From Bacteriovorax sp. Seq25_V (GTDB lineage Bacteria > Bdellovibrionota > Bacteriovoracia > Bacteriovoracales > Bacteriovoracaceae): DNA of 60,407 nt. Positions within the stretch are counted from its first letter, which is position 1. Each line of letters opens with the position of its first letter. Below, piece after piece: positions 25,801-34,582 of the stretch. A model generated the notes under the pieces. The model searched no databases. It was not told the DNA's origin and was given only the letters and a program-made list of their open reading frames with translations. Where the stretch lies: assembly GCF_000447795.1 (NCBI RefSeq), contig NZ_AUNI01000003.1:1-60407 (forward strand), given 5' to 3'. The position numbers and the translations under genes are program-made.

Positions 25801-27062
25801 TTGGAAAGGCAACTGACTTTAGTGCATTTGTTAATCCAATGGTTAATAAAGATGAAAAAACACGCATTATATCTCAAGTAAAAGAAGCTTCTAATGAGGC
25901 CGTTCAATTTGGGGGGAAAGTCTACCTGGATAGAAGTAATGAAGAACTTCCTGGTAGCTGTGTTGGTCCCGTTGTTATTGAACTACCTTTTAATCAGGCC
26001 ATCAAAAAAAGTAGTTTCGCAATGAAAGAACTCTTCGCTCCTGTTATTCACATCATAGGTTATGATACTGCTGAGCAGGCCATTAAAATTTTCAATGGCA
26101 CTGAATATGGATTAACCGGTGGAATCTTTTCTCAGTCACAAGATGATATTGATTTCTATACTGAGCGAATGCAATGTGGAAATATTTATGTGAATCGTCC
26201 AATTACTGGTGCTCGTGTCGCGATTGAGCCATTTGGCGGTTTCAAACTTTCTGGAACTGGTCCAAAGGCCGGAGGTGTCGATTATATTAGAGCATTGAGT
26301 GTTGAGGCCCATATTGGTCAATCTGAGCATCCCGCGATTAAACAGTCTTTTGAAAAAGGATCTGATTATCTTGTGGATTTCGCAAAGGTAAGTGGTCTCT
26401 ATGATGCAAGTCGAGTAGAAAGAGCGATTAGATCTATTGATGAGATCATCTCAAATTTTGGTCCACTCTTTCCAGGTGTTTTTGGAACAGAGAAGTCTCA
26501 GTTACAGAATTTACGCCAATGGTTGGTCAATGATTTTCAGACTATTATCAATTCACCACGCGATAATAGAATTATCCCTGGGCAGCTGAACTACTCTCAT
26601 TTTGATTCATTCAAATCGCAATGTGTTTATCTCTCTCTAGGTGAGAAGGTTACAATTAATTCATTTGCCAATTTTATTATGGCCGTAGCTTGCGGACTTG
26701 GAGTGACAGTTCTTTGCTCTAATAATAAGGCCTATATCTGGTGGAAGTATCTTATTGATATACTCGTAAAGAATAGATTCTCTCCTCGAAATATTGAATG
26801 CTTCTATGTGAACTTTGATAAGATGAAGAAAGAAGATGGGCAATTTGTTGATGTCTTCATTGTTGATGGCGATGATTCTTCTTACTTAAAAGTTGTAAAC
26901 TATATGGAGCAATTTATTGGTAAAAAAGCGATGCCGAAAATTATCTATGGACGTGATGAAGTCGCAAGTTCATGCTTTGAGATGATGAGACCTTACGTTA
27001 ATGAGCGTTCTTTTGCTGTTAACGTGATGAGGCATGGGGCACCAATGGAAGTATCTCTATAA
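22887..27062 (+). CDS. putA: Bifunctional proline dehydrogenase/glutamate-semialdehyde dehydrogenase
   Basis: The protein has 1391 residues. It oxidises proline to pyrroline-5-carboxylate (FAD domain) and then to glutamate (NAD domain), channelling the intermediate. Visible: proline dehydrogenase about 340-640 with V-R-L-V-K-G-A-Y-W-D and G-M-A-Y-L-V-R-R-I-M-E-N-S-S; aldehyde dehydrogenase about 680-1160 with P-W-N-F-P-L, F-T-G-S, E-M-G-G-K-N and nucleophile Cys in G-Q-K-C-S-A. The N-terminus lacks the ribbon-helix-helix DNA-binding domain of E. coli PutA, so it should not be its own repressor. The C-terminal 230 residues resemble the extra domain of long PutA types. It overlaps proC by one base. 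Confidence 0.95.
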   Translation: MSNMLFDHHLLNITNIALDSGWSLFFYPEFSKVILNKDNSKLVSGFEAELSSFFKLQKSFKAQVHVNGVHLLVSVDAQSKEVRLGTARLANEIFLLDQIESSLDSEVINLRESNSVYLAFKKHVELINSIPVSSHPGISKIVAAHGDLTPLEELESEEVLSRVKVITENLLKNVESYKPILFEKISDFALSLTARFALLRIHLLKFIAILPSLDYDKSGVEVKKILLESLERLLVDSRKARTNNLKGEMAALPLFWYSLFFTAYFVAKIFPAAPLAMLIRFSVRFMAKRFIAGETIELAEKNFAQLFATGRDVTLDQLGELVVSEKEADHYMKEVIKLVEGFSLHINRGEKNGAGILKAHVSIKVSALCSDFKPEAFDYTYALVAPRLKEILLKAKLNEVFINIDAEHYHYRDIVFKIYRKVLLETEDLRSFAHTGIVVQAYLRDAVFHLREVIALAKERGITMPVRLVKGAYWDAETVEATAHGHNAPEFLNKEETDIHFRQMVNEIFKAYPHLQICLASHNFSDHAFAFALREAKYPNLPAIEHQCLHMTYEALSTAMAKMGWAVRNYVPIGSLIVGMAYLVRRIMENSSQVGVLTIMRSHKKKVSLLSPLTIFKTNLDNNALAFDQTITNLDGAFFNTPPLRTYLDEERASIEEVLNDDSFLGTTFENAFSCGGDEISIFSPSEENKVVGKIHFATVEDTERALKVSDEAFYDGAWSNLDFSLKCTVMTKAALLMTIRRNELSRLIMHESGKALSEALADVDEAIDFINFYIRDQKSILDTTEVVGRGAAAVIAPWNFPLAIPCGMIVSSLIAGNTVILKSAEQTPLIAQVLVDLLHEAGVDKSSLIHLPGVGELVGEKLINSEEIATIVFTGSKAVGVHIAKCAAKRLYKNKKTGATYQVRVITEMGGKNAVIVTNNAELDETVSGILYSAFAHAGQKCSACSRVIVHNKVKEKLATRLSEAAMDLKVGKATDFSAFVNPMVNKDEKTRIISQVKEASNEAVQFGGKVYLDRSNEELPGSCVGPVVIELPFNQAIKKSSFAMKELFAPVIHIIGYDTAEQAIKIFNGTEYGLTGGIFSQSQDDIDFYTERMQCGNIYVNRPITGARVAIEPFGGFKLSGTGPKAGGVDYIRALSVEAHIGQSEHPAIKQSFEKGSDYLVDFAKVSGLYDASRVERAIRSIDEIISNFGPLFPGVFGTEKSQLQNLRQWLVNDFQTIINSPRDNRIIPGQLNYSHFDSFKSQCVYLSLGEKVTINSFANFIMAVACGLGVTVLCSNNKAYIWWKYLIDILVKNRFSPRNIECFYVNFDKMKKEDGQFVDVFIVDGDDSSYLKVVNYMEQFIGKKAMPKIIYGRDEVASSCFEMMRPYVNERSFAVNVMRHGAPMEVSL

Positions 27063-27862
27063 TGAAGATCTTAATTCTTGGTGCTGGCAATATGGTTGAG
27101 GCCTTCTTTGGGAGAAGTGTCGAGAGTTTTACGAGTGATGAAATTTCGATTACATCACCTAGTAATACAAGCAGTCGTGACTTTGCTAAAAATTATGGAA
27201 TCAATTTTATAAATTTTGAAAATGCATTTGACGTTGAATACGATGCTTATATTCTTGGGATGAAGCCTCAGGTTTTGTTAGAACAAGCCAAGTTTTTTGG
27301 AGAAAAAATTCCTAAGGGAAAATTGATAATTTCGATACTCGCTGGGGTAGATGTAAATAAGCTACAAGGTATATTTTCTACATCACAAGTAATTCGGCTG
27401 ATGCCCAATACTCCTTCGGCCGTCTCTATGGGGGTTTGTCCTGTTTATGCAACTAGTTCAACTGATGAGCTTTTCTTGGATTATTTCGCAAAGTCACTTC
27501 AAAATACAGGACTAATTTTCTTCGTTGATAATGAGGATAAATTAGATAAAATTACTCCATACTCAGGAAGTGGCCCAGCCTACTTTTTTGAAATCGCTCG
27601 TATCTATACAGAAAAGCTGATTAGTGAGGGGATTCCTGCTGATCTTGCAAGAGAGGCAATTGCGATGACCATGAAGGGATCGGCCGAGTTAATACTTCAA
27701 AGTAATAAATCTCTTGATACTCTTAGAGATAACGTAACTTCCAAGAAAGGAGTTACCTATGAGGCGCTCGCGGAGATGAAAGAAAATAAATTAGAATTGA
27801 TTCTTAATAGTGCAATTGATCGTGCACACAGAAGAGTTACAGAATTAAAAAAGGGTAGTTAA
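27062..27862 (+). CDS. proC: Pyrroline-5-carboxylate reductase
   Basis: The protein has 266 residues, normal length. It reduces pyrroline-5-carboxylate to proline with NAD(P)H, the reverse of the first PutA half-reaction. It has an N-terminal Rossmann motif I-L-G-A-G-N-M, R-L-M-P-N-T-P-S-A-V, and the C-terminal signature S-G-S-G-P-A-Y-F-F-E with T-S-K-K-G-V-T-Y-E-A-L. The start overlaps the putA stop (TAATG) and the stop overlaps the next ATG, so the three genes form one operon. Confidence 0.95.
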   Translation: MKILILGAGNMVEAFFGRSVESFTSDEISITSPSNTSSRDFAKNYGINFINFENAFDVEYDAYILGMKPQVLLEQAKFFGEKIPKGKLIISILAGVDVNKLQGIFSTSQVIRLMPNTPSAVSMGVCPVYATSSTDELFLDYFAKSLQNTGLIFFVDNEDKLDKITPYSGSGPAYFFEIARIYTEKLISEGIPADLAREAIAMTMKGSAELILQSNKSLDTLRDNVTSKKGVTYEALAEMKENKLELILNSAIDRAHRRVTELKKGS

Positions 27863-28371
27863 TGTCAGCAATTAAAAAAATCTATAAAGCACTTCCTGAA
27901 TCTATTAGAGATACAGCTCTCGTTCGTACATTTGGTCTTTTCAAAGTTCCTCTTCTTTTTTGGATATCTCCAACAGTTGTTGAGTTATCAAAAGAGAGAT
28001 GTGAGGTAAGAATTCCACTAAATCGAAAGACAAAGAATCATTTGAAGTCGATGTACTTTGGGGTTTTAGCTGCTGGTGCCGACTGTGCAGGTGGTTTAGC
28101 TGCGATGAAGCTTATTATTGAGAGTGGCCAGAATGTATCATTAGCATTTAAAGATTTTAAAGCAGAATTTCATCAAAGAGCTGAAGCTGATACTCACTTT
28201 ATCTGTAATCAAGGAAAAGAAATTGCGGATTTTGTTACTAAGGTTGTTGAAAGTGGTGAAAGACATCACATGCCTGTCGAAATTGTAGCAATTTGTCCTA
28301 AAATCTCTCAAGAGCCAGTGGCCACATTTACTTTAACATTATCTCTAAAGAATAAATCTAAGAAGTCTTAG
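27862..28371 (+). CDS. DUF4442 hot-dog fold thioesterase-like protein
   Basis: The protein has 169 residues. N-K/T-K-N-H-L-K-S-M-Y-F-G-V-L-A-A-G-A-D is the DUF4442/PaaI-like signature, where the N-H-x-x-S/T-x-x-x-G-x-L region shapes the hot-dog active site. It is a probable acyl-CoA thioesterase of unknown substrate. It is the third gene of the putA-proC operon (one-base overlap) and converges on the next gene with a four-base overlap. Confidence 0.85.
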   Translation: MSAIKKIYKALPESIRDTALVRTFGLFKVPLLFWISPTVVELSKERCEVRIPLNRKTKNHLKSMYFGVLAAGADCAGGLAAMKLIIESGQNVSLAFKDFKAEFHQRAEADTHFICNQGKEIADFVTKVVESGERHHMPVEIVAICPKISQEPVATFTLTLSLKNKSKKS

Positions 28372-29504
28372 CCGGCTTCTTGGTCACTTTGAGTAAGCTC
28401 ATCACTCTTTGAAATAGCTTCAAGCTTTCTTATTTCTTTCTTTTTAAATATTGTTTCGATCAGAATTGATTCTATAGAGAAGAAGTTTTTCGCTGCACTT
28501 TCGAGGTATCTGTCCCCATAGCATGGAATGGTAAATAGAGAGCAGTCTGTGTATCTTTCCTCTTTCAATAGTGAGGCAATGATTGAACAAGCAAGTTCAC
28601 TTCTTTCTAGCGGAGTAAGATCTTGTGTCACTTCAAATATATCAAAATAGAGACTATTAAGTGTATCTCCTTCTTTTATTTTGCTTCGACCAAATAGGGG
28701 AAGGAGAGTACCTGCCATCTTAAAGATATTATCCATCTTTTGAATGTGAACTCTTTTAAGGTCATTCTCCTTACAATTTATAACTGCCAATAGCTTGCCT
28801 TCATCATCCCTCGTTAGGTAGCAATTCTTTTTCAAAATTTGATTCTCAATAATATCTTTATCGAGGATTATATTTATATCTTTTTCCTTGCCAATTTTTT
28901 GTTTGGCGAGAAAAGTTCTTATCTCTTCAAGTTCACTCAAACTTGCACAAGTTAGTTCTGCAGGAGGCCTTGAAAGAACAGGATATTTCTTAGCGAATAT
29001 ATTGATGATTTTATATTCTGTACTCTTTTTTATAGATATTGATCTACTTAAGCGTTCAAGTATTCCTTCGTGTGTTGAGTTCTCTTTTAGAATGAGTGCA
29101 TAAAAATACTTACAATCACTGAATTCTGTTATCCTATCCTTGTCTTTTATAATTGCACTAAATGCATTCTGCCATTGCCTTTTCCCCTCTGGGCTTAGTT
29201 CTGGTGAAGTTGAGAAATCTCCAACGTAGCACACAGGCTGAATGGCACCGTCAATCAATATCCTTTGGATTGAAAATGTTGCAAAACCTTTTATCTTCTT
29301 ATCTTCTTTTATGATGAGACAGTATGTATGTTCCTTTGTGAACGCAAAATAATTTTTCACACCTAAAGGATAGTCATAGTTGATCTTTACGCCATTGGTT
29401 TGGATAACCATTTTTTCTAAAAAATTATCTATCTCACCGATACCGTCGGTATTGATAATTTCTAGAAACTTATAATTTTGAAGGTATTCTTTGATACTAA
29501 TCAT
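28368..29504 (-). CDS. Putative two-domain GNAT-like protein
   Basis: The protein has 378 residues and is soluble. A GGAGAG site precedes ATG 29504. The first half has I-K-G-F-A-T-F-S-I-Q-R-I followed by Y-V-G-D-F-S-T-S-P-E, like beta4-beta5 of N-acetyltransferases just before the acetyl-CoA loop; however, the usual G-x-G/A loop is replaced by S-P-E-G-K-R. The second half may be another degenerate GNAT domain (L-L-A-V-I-N-C). The C-terminus is charged. Family assignment is tentative. Confidence 0.65.
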   Translation of the reverse strand: MISIKEYLQNYKFLEIINTDGIGEIDNFLEKMVIQTNGVKINYDYPLGVKNYFAFTKEHTYCLIIKEDKKIKGFATFSIQRILIDGAIQPVCYVGDFSTSPELSPEGKRQWQNAFSAIIKDKDRITEFSDCKYFYALILKENSTHEGILERLSRSISIKKSTEYKIINIFAKKYPVLSRPPAELTCASLSELEEIRTFLAKQKIGKEKDINIILDKDIIENQILKKNCYLTRDDEGKLLAVINCKENDLKRVHIQKMDNIFKMAGTLLPLFGRSKIKEGDTLNSLYFDIFEVTQDLTPLERSELACSIIASLLKEERYTDCSLFTIPCYGDRYLESAAKNFFSIESILIETIFKKKEIRKLEAISKSDELTQSDQEAG

Positions 29505-29665
29505 AAGCTCTCCATTGCTTTATTGTAGAGAAATGAAGAGAAGTGACAATTTATGCTTTTTAAAAAATGGCAATAGCTCGCTAATTCAACAGGATAGGAA
29601 TAATAGTATTCAAACTTTCAGCTATTTAAATGACTTAGATTGTTTTTACGAATTTGCCTGAATAT

Positions 29666-30436
29666 CTAGGCAGGGTTTGAACTATCGATAAAGACACACT
29701 CGACTTCAAAGTTTTTCTCAACAAGTCCCATGAGTGCCTTGATTCCAAACTTTTCAGTTGCATTATGTCCGGCCGCAAACATATGAACATCAGACTCACG
29801 TGCTTCATGATAGTCATGCTCACTCATTTCACCCGTTAGGTAGGCATCAAGACCCTCGTTATAAGCATCCTTCCATCCTGAGTTAGCTCCGCCTGTGATA
29901 ATTCCAACAGATTTAATCTGTGGCCTATCTTCAGCATTTGAGTGAAGAACTGAATGCTCCACCGCTGTCGCGATGATTTCTTTGACTTCTTCTGGTGCTT
30001 TCGGTTCTGCAAATACACCTTTTACACCAGTTGGCATCCCTTTATAGTCTCCAAATGGATGAAGGTTTGTGAGCCCTAACTTCTTTGCTAGAGTCGCAGC
30101 ATTTCCAAATTCAATATGCCCATCTAGAGGAAGATGGTAACCAAAGAGATTTATGTCATTTTGAACTAATGGTTTTATTCTTTTTGCAAAGGATTTTGTA
30201 ATTGTACGTGGTCCATGGAAGCTCCAAAAAAGACCGTGATGTACAACAAGACATTGGCAGCCCATTTCCACTGCTTTTTCTATTGATTTCTTTTGTGCAG
30301 AAACTGCAAAAGCAATTTTAGAAATATGCTCAACGCCCTCTATTTGTAGGCCGTTTGGTCCATAGTCTTTATACTGTTGAGGAGAGAGTATTACATCAAA
30401 AAATTTTTCTAATTCACTTCTCTCAATCGTCTTCAT
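29666..30436 (-). CDS. NIF3-family dinuclear-metal protein
   Basis: From ATG 30436 the protein has 256 residues; this start lies just after the stop of the upstream TPR gene and matches family N-termini. The NIF3/YbgI metal ligands are present: V-V-H66-H67-G, Y-H101-L-P-L-D105, and the C-terminal G-H-N-A-T-E. Members form hexameric toroids with two metals per subunit. The biochemical role is debated; GTP cyclohydrolase-I-like activity has been proposed for some. Co-transcribed with the TPR gene. Confidence 0.93.
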   Translation of the reverse strand: MKTIERSELEKFFDVILSPQQYKDYGPNGLQIEGVEHISKIAFAVSAQKKSIEKAVEMGCQCLVVHHGLFWSFHGPRTITKSFAKRIKPLVQNDINLFGYHLPLDGHIEFGNAATLAKKLGLTNLHPFGDYKGMPTGVKGVFAEPKAPEEVKEIIATAVEHSVLHSNAEDRPQIKSVGIITGGANSGWKDAYNEGLDAYLTGEMSEHDYHEARESDVHMFAAGHNATEKFGIKALMGLVEKNFEVECVFIDSSNPA

Positions 30437-30437
30437 T

Positions 30438-31589
30438 TTAGTTCTCTGGATGCTCAGTAAAGAATTGAGACCTTGTCGTTGCTCTTTCCTTTTCAAATGA
30501 AAGCTTAATTTTTTCAACGGTCTCAATTAGCTCTTCATTGTCTGGGCTAATTTCAATGGCCTGTTCGAACTCAATAATGGCCTTCTCATAATTATGAACC
30601 ATCATGTATGCTCGTCCAGCATTGATATATGGAAATTCCTTGTTTTGATACTTAATTGCTTTCTTTGCTAATTCAAACCACTTTAAAGCTTCTTCTATAG
30701 ACCCTTCGTTAAGTAGGATTGAGCCAAGGTCATTGTAGGCAGGCCCAAAGTCTGGATCAAGCGAAATTGCTCTTAGGCATAAGCTCTTTGCTTTTTCTGG
30801 TTCTCCAAGAAGTGTATAGATCCAAGCAACTAGAGTATTAACTTCCGCTGTATCCTTAAAGCTCTTGGCCTTTAGGAAGTGTTCTAAGGCAAGTTCATGA
30901 TCCTTTTGGTATGCAGCTTTATGACCAAGAGATAGTGATTCTTCATATTTCTCTTCTCTTTTACTTTCAAGTCCTAGTAGGGAAGTTTTGTTGTCACTGA
31001 CAACGGCCTTTACTTTCTCAATATCAAGTTGAAAGAGAACCGGAGTTAAGTCTTCTTCCATCTCTTCTTCATCTTCAATATCTTGTCTTCCACCTTCAAG
31101 TAGAGAGAATCTTCCAAACTTCTTCACTTCAGTTACTTGCTTTTGAGTGAATGCTGTTTCTGTTTTTACTTCACGAATAAGTGAAGTTCTTGGGAGTTGA
31201 ACATCAATATTTGCAAACTTTGCGGTTAACTCATGAAGTTCTTTTCCATGCTTATAAATGCAATTAATAACAGCTGCCATATCGTTGATGATATTTGCTT
31301 TATTAGGTGATAATTTTAAAAATACTTCAACAAACAAGCATAGGTTTTTGAAGTTTGTTTTAGCTGTCTTAATATGCTCGCGATGAATTAATGAAGTATC
31401 GTTGTAATTAGTAGAGACAAATTTTGTTTTTACAATTTGCTCAAGTTCTTCTGTCAAATTACTAGCACATGTACGTATTTCCGCACGATGAAATGCACTC
31501 GATAGGTCGGTAATCGCGTGAAACAATCTGTCGATATAAGATTTCGCCTGAATTAGTTCACTTAGTAAAATTTCGTGGGCTGAGTTCAT
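30438..31589 (-). CDS. TPR-repeat protein
   Basis: The protein has 383 residues and no signal peptide. The N-terminal 150 residues are helical with Cys and Leu. There is an acidic linker near 175-185 (E-D-E-E-E-M-E-E-D), and then about four tetratricopeptide repeats (about 225-375), recognised by A-L-E-H-F-L-K-A, A-x-N-D-L-G-S-I-L-L-N-E-G and A-I-I-E-F-E-Q-A-I-E-I-S-P-D. TPRs mediate protein assembly. The neighbourhood (exported-protein gene upstream, NIF3 downstream) does not reveal the partner. Confidence 0.88.
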   Translation of the reverse strand: MNSAHEILLSELIQAKSYIDRLFHAITDLSSAFHRAEIRTCASNLTEELEQIVKTKFVSTNYNDTSLIHREHIKTAKTNFKNLCLFVEVFLKLSPNKANIINDMAAVINCIYKHGKELHELTAKFANIDVQLPRTSLIREVKTETAFTQKQVTEVKKFGRFSLLEGGRQDIEDEEEMEEDLTPVLFQLDIEKVKAVVSDNKTSLLGLESKREEKYEESLSLGHKAAYQKDHELALEHFLKAKSFKDTAEVNTLVAWIYTLLGEPEKAKSLCLRAISLDPDFGPAYNDLGSILLNEGSIEEALKWFELAKKAIKYQNKEFPYINAGRAYMMVHNYEKAIIEFEQAIEISPDNEELIETVEKIKLSFEKERATTRSQFFTEHPEN

Positions 31590-31661
31590 TTCAATCCTTT
31601 GAGTAGTCTAGGGAATAGCTCTCCGTAGCTAATATGCAAAATTTATTACGATCTTACAATA

Positions 31662-31781
31662 TTAATTCCCCGATATAGAAAAAATCCAAAGTGTGATTGC
31701 CATAAGAGTAAAGATCTCTAACCTAAGTAATATTAGATTCTTATGACTTAATGCAGCTATTTGAGTGTTATTTTGTCTCAT
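31662..31781 (-). CDS. 39-residue putative membrane peptide
   Basis: An ATG at 31781 is preceded by GGGAGG (31786-31791) four bases away, among the best ribosome sites in the window. The frame ends at TAA 31662-31664. The peptide begins M-R-Q-N-N-T-Q, then H-K-N, then a hydrophobic stretch from about residue 16 to 36 ending I-S-G-N, consistent with a single membrane helix. It sits in the otherwise empty 310-bp gap between the 833-residue exported protein and the TPR gene, same strand. There is no homology I recognise; translation is inferred from the ribosome site and hydrophobicity. Confidence 0.5.
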   Translation of the reverse strand: MRQNNTQIAALSHKNLILLRLEIFTLMAITLWIFSISGN

Positions 31782-31878
31782 CAGACCTCCCGTTCTCTAT
31801 ATAATACATAATCAATGCCAATTCTTTACAAGTTAAGTCATTGAAAGTATGAAGATTGGGTTGAGACAAAAGGAAGCC

Positions 31879-31895
31879 GGGGGCATAATACCCCC
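31879..31895 (-). terminator. Hairpin after the 833-residue protein gene
   Basis: A five-pair all-GC stem (31879-31883 with 31891-31895, loop of seven) lies directly after the stop codon at 31900; on the minus strand it is followed a few bases later by TTCCTTTT. It probably terminates or attenuates transcription. Confidence 0.6.
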
Positions 31896-31899
31896 AGAA

Positions 31900-34401
31900 T
31901 TATTCTTTATCGATTGTACTATATTTTAGAAGACGGTCATCTTTGTTAACTTCAGAGTACTTATTTGTAATCCTTTCAAAGATATTTCCTTTCTTTCCAC
32001 CAATTCCCTGAGATGCAAGATCACGGAAATTTATTACATTTCCAGCACCCTTGTTTTTACCAAACATTTTTGCAAATGGGTTACCAGTATCTTTCGAGTT
32101 GCTCGACTTCTTCGCTCCGCTTCCACCGCTGAAGCTTAGAGAACGACCACCACCTGTGTAGCTAATTTTTGGTGACTTATAACGTGAACCTGAGCTTGGG
32201 GCTGCACCGTTTGAGCCTGAGCCTCCACTTAGTCCCGCTGCTGATGCTCCACCTGCACCGCCTCCTCCAGCGCCACTTCCTACTTGAGCGCTAGTTACCT
32301 TCGCTTTTGCAGCCGGCCCGTCAACAAAACCTGATGCCTTATCAATTGAACCACCAACAGTTGAAGTCGCAATATCTTCTGGGTCGATAGCAGAGTTTGC
32401 GCCACCATTACCAACATCAATTGCACTTCCTTCTCCCGAACCTGCGTCTGCTGTGTTTGTTCCAATTGAACCATTTATGGAGATAGCACCACCGCCACCG
32501 ATATGAGTTGTAAATCCTGTTCCAAGACCATTACATTCAACCGCCATTGGATTAAGATCACAGAAGTTCATTAGTTCTTCTTGTGAAGCAAATCCTTCCG
32601 GTAGGTCAATTACATCTGCGTCTTCAACTTTATTAATAATACTTCCAAGAAGCTTCTTTTGTTTTCCAAGCATTGTTACCGCAACTTGTTCTTTCGCAAC
32701 TTCAACACCTGCTTCCGCTGCTATTGCATATGCCGTAGAGATAGTACTTTGGTTTTGAAGAATTCCGTGAGCTGTTGTTAAGTTAAATGAAAGCTGGCAT
32801 TCTTCTTCAGCACTGTTTACTTTTAAGGTTCCTGCTCCTTCTGTTACATATTCTGCTAGTGTTTTATTATCACCTTCGATCTTGATCGAAGCAATACTTC
32901 TTAAAAGCTCATCAACTTTCCCTGCGCCTGACTTATTTGTTGAACATAGGTCAATAGCATCTGCGTTTTGCGGCATTTGCTTTGCGAGGGAAACCATCAT
33001 TAAAAGTTTCGCTGCTTGAAGAGCTCGTCTTTCTTCTGCCATGTCTTGTAGCTTACCAATTCCATCCTTCTGCGCTTTAAGCGCTAGGGTAGATGTATCT
33101 TCCTCAGTTGGATTTGCATTCATCATTTTAAGTTGTTGATCCTGTTGGTAGCTTTGAGTTCTAAATTGTTGAACAGCATCGTTACCAGTTTGAACAATCT
33201 GAGCACCATTATACGCATTTAAAACATTCATACACTCATCATAGTCGATTGTTTCAGGGCCGACGTTAGAACATTTGATTCTGCCATCAAAAGATTTTTG
33301 TACTTGAGCGTTTGGCTTATAATCATCCTCTTTCCATTTCTTTTCACCGCTTGCGAAATTTTCACCTGCTGTAAATGCAAACATGGCACAAGCTCTCGCT
33401 TTCATCATTCCATACTTAATTAGTGTCGCGATGTTTTCTTTTTTTTCTTTGTATCGGGCACCCATTAGAATAACAACCATTTTTTGGAAATGATCCTTTG
33501 TCAGGTTTACCGGTTCAGACTTAGAAGAAAACATTTCATTCCACGGTTGATCAGCTGCAGCCTGATAAGCAGACTGACACTCTCTAAATTGCTTTGTCCC
33601 GTGAGCAATAATATCGTCGCTGTTGAGCTTATTTCCTTCTTTTTCCAGATTTTGTAGCATCTCTTCCATTGAGCCTTGAGGCGTTGCTGCTGTTCCAAGA
33701 TTACCTTTTGAAGATAGTTCAGCTTTTTGGCTATCAATACCTGACTTCAAGTCAGAACAATCGTGGACTCCTTTTTTCAAGCATTCATTGTATTGAGTTA
33801 CAACGTTGTCATAATTATAAATTTGTTCTTGAGAGGCCGGAACATATTTTCCTGTAATAGTGTCTTTGTAGCAAGCTTGACCTTGCTTCTGATTACAATT
33901 CTTTCCCTCAGCAAGAGTAAAGCGATTTGGAGCAACTGGTTTCACGCTCATCCCTTGTTGCGCTTGGTGAGCAGTACCAGTTCCATCGTAATAATTGTGA
34001 ATTACCGTTTGAGTCGCAGTACCTTCTTCAGGGGTCGTTTGGGACTTTTTTTCTATTTGAGGTATAATTTCATGTTCAATTTTATTATTTGCAGCGATTA
34101 ACTCTTCTTTTTGTTTGAGAGCATCTTTTAGATTTCTTCTATGTTGATCGAGCATGGTTCCGTTACCGCTAACACTACTCATTGTGCATAGACCATTATC
34201 AGCTAAAATTCCTTCGCACTGTTCTACTTTATTTTGATAATCCTCAATATCTGCTTCAAGATCACGAATTTGACTTGTGTTCTCAGCTAGGAAATGTCGA
34301 GCTTCTTCTATAGTTGATATTTCAACGGCCAATACACTAGCACTTTGACTAATACTTAATGTTAGTAATAAAAGTAGAGTATTTGCTGATATTAATTTCA
34401 T
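31900..34401 (-). CDS. Large exported protein, Gly-rich, with shared C-terminal motif
   Basis: The protein has 833 residues, with AGGAAG before ATG 34401. The signal peptide is cleaved near S-V-L-A (25). A coiled-coil (about 28-115) follows, then a helical middle with scattered Cys (C-E-G-I-L, C-T-M-S, and C-N-Q-K...C-Y-K-D), a hydrophobic Ala-rich helix around 480-500, a Gly/Ser/Ala-rich linker (about 640-775), and a C-terminal block N-I-F-E-R-I-T-N-K-Y...R-L-L (806-825). The linker-plus-tail layout recurs in the 650-residue protein encoded at 35690. No known family. Probably periplasmic or surface-associated. Confidence 0.82.
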   Translation of the reverse strand: MKLISANTLLLLLTLSISQSASVLAVEISTIEEARHFLAENTSQIRDLEADIEDYQNKVEQCEGILADNGLCTMSSVSGNGTMLDQHRRNLKDALKQKEELIAANNKIEHEIIPQIEKKSQTTPEEGTATQTVIHNYYDGTGTAHQAQQGMSVKPVAPNRFTLAEGKNCNQKQGQACYKDTITGKYVPASQEQIYNYDNVVTQYNECLKKGVHDCSDLKSGIDSQKAELSSKGNLGTAATPQGSMEEMLQNLEKEGNKLNSDDIIAHGTKQFRECQSAYQAAADQPWNEMFSSKSEPVNLTKDHFQKMVVILMGARYKEKKENIATLIKYGMMKARACAMFAFTAGENFASGEKKWKEDDYKPNAQVQKSFDGRIKCSNVGPETIDYDECMNVLNAYNGAQIVQTGNDAVQQFRTQSYQQDQQLKMMNANPTEEDTSTLALKAQKDGIGKLQDMAEERRALQAAKLLMMVSLAKQMPQNADAIDLCSTNKSGAGKVDELLRSIASIKIEGDNKTLAEYVTEGAGTLKVNSAEEECQLSFNLTTAHGILQNQSTISTAYAIAAEAGVEVAKEQVAVTMLGKQKKLLGSIINKVEDADVIDLPEGFASQEELMNFCDLNPMAVECNGLGTGFTTHIGGGGAISINGSIGTNTADAGSGEGSAIDVGNGGANSAIDPEDIATSTVGGSIDKASGFVDGPAAKAKVTSAQVGSGAGGGGAGGASAAGLSGGSGSNGAAPSSGSRYKSPKISYTGGGRSLSFSGGSGAKKSSNSKDTGNPFAKMFGKNKGAGNVINFRDLASQGIGGKKGNIFERITNKYSEVNKDDRLLKYSTIDKE

Positions 34402-34582
34402 GATTACTTCCTAAAAATTTGTTTCCTAGTACTATTATTCTAATACCTTCTCGGAATTTCCTACTTGAATCTTGATATAAATAGACTGATATTGTTTAAG
34501 TAGTTAATAATACATAGCGCACTGATTCTTTTCACCAGGCAATTATTTGTGGCAACATTGATAAAAATGAATTGGAGTATTA

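Noticed and set aside
29533-29661. A 42-codon plus-strand frame starting ATG 29533, divergent from the GNAT-like gene
   Set aside because: Only a weak GAG precedes it, the product is polar without motif or signal, and it occupies the region needed for the promoter of the minus-strand gene. Not enough support.
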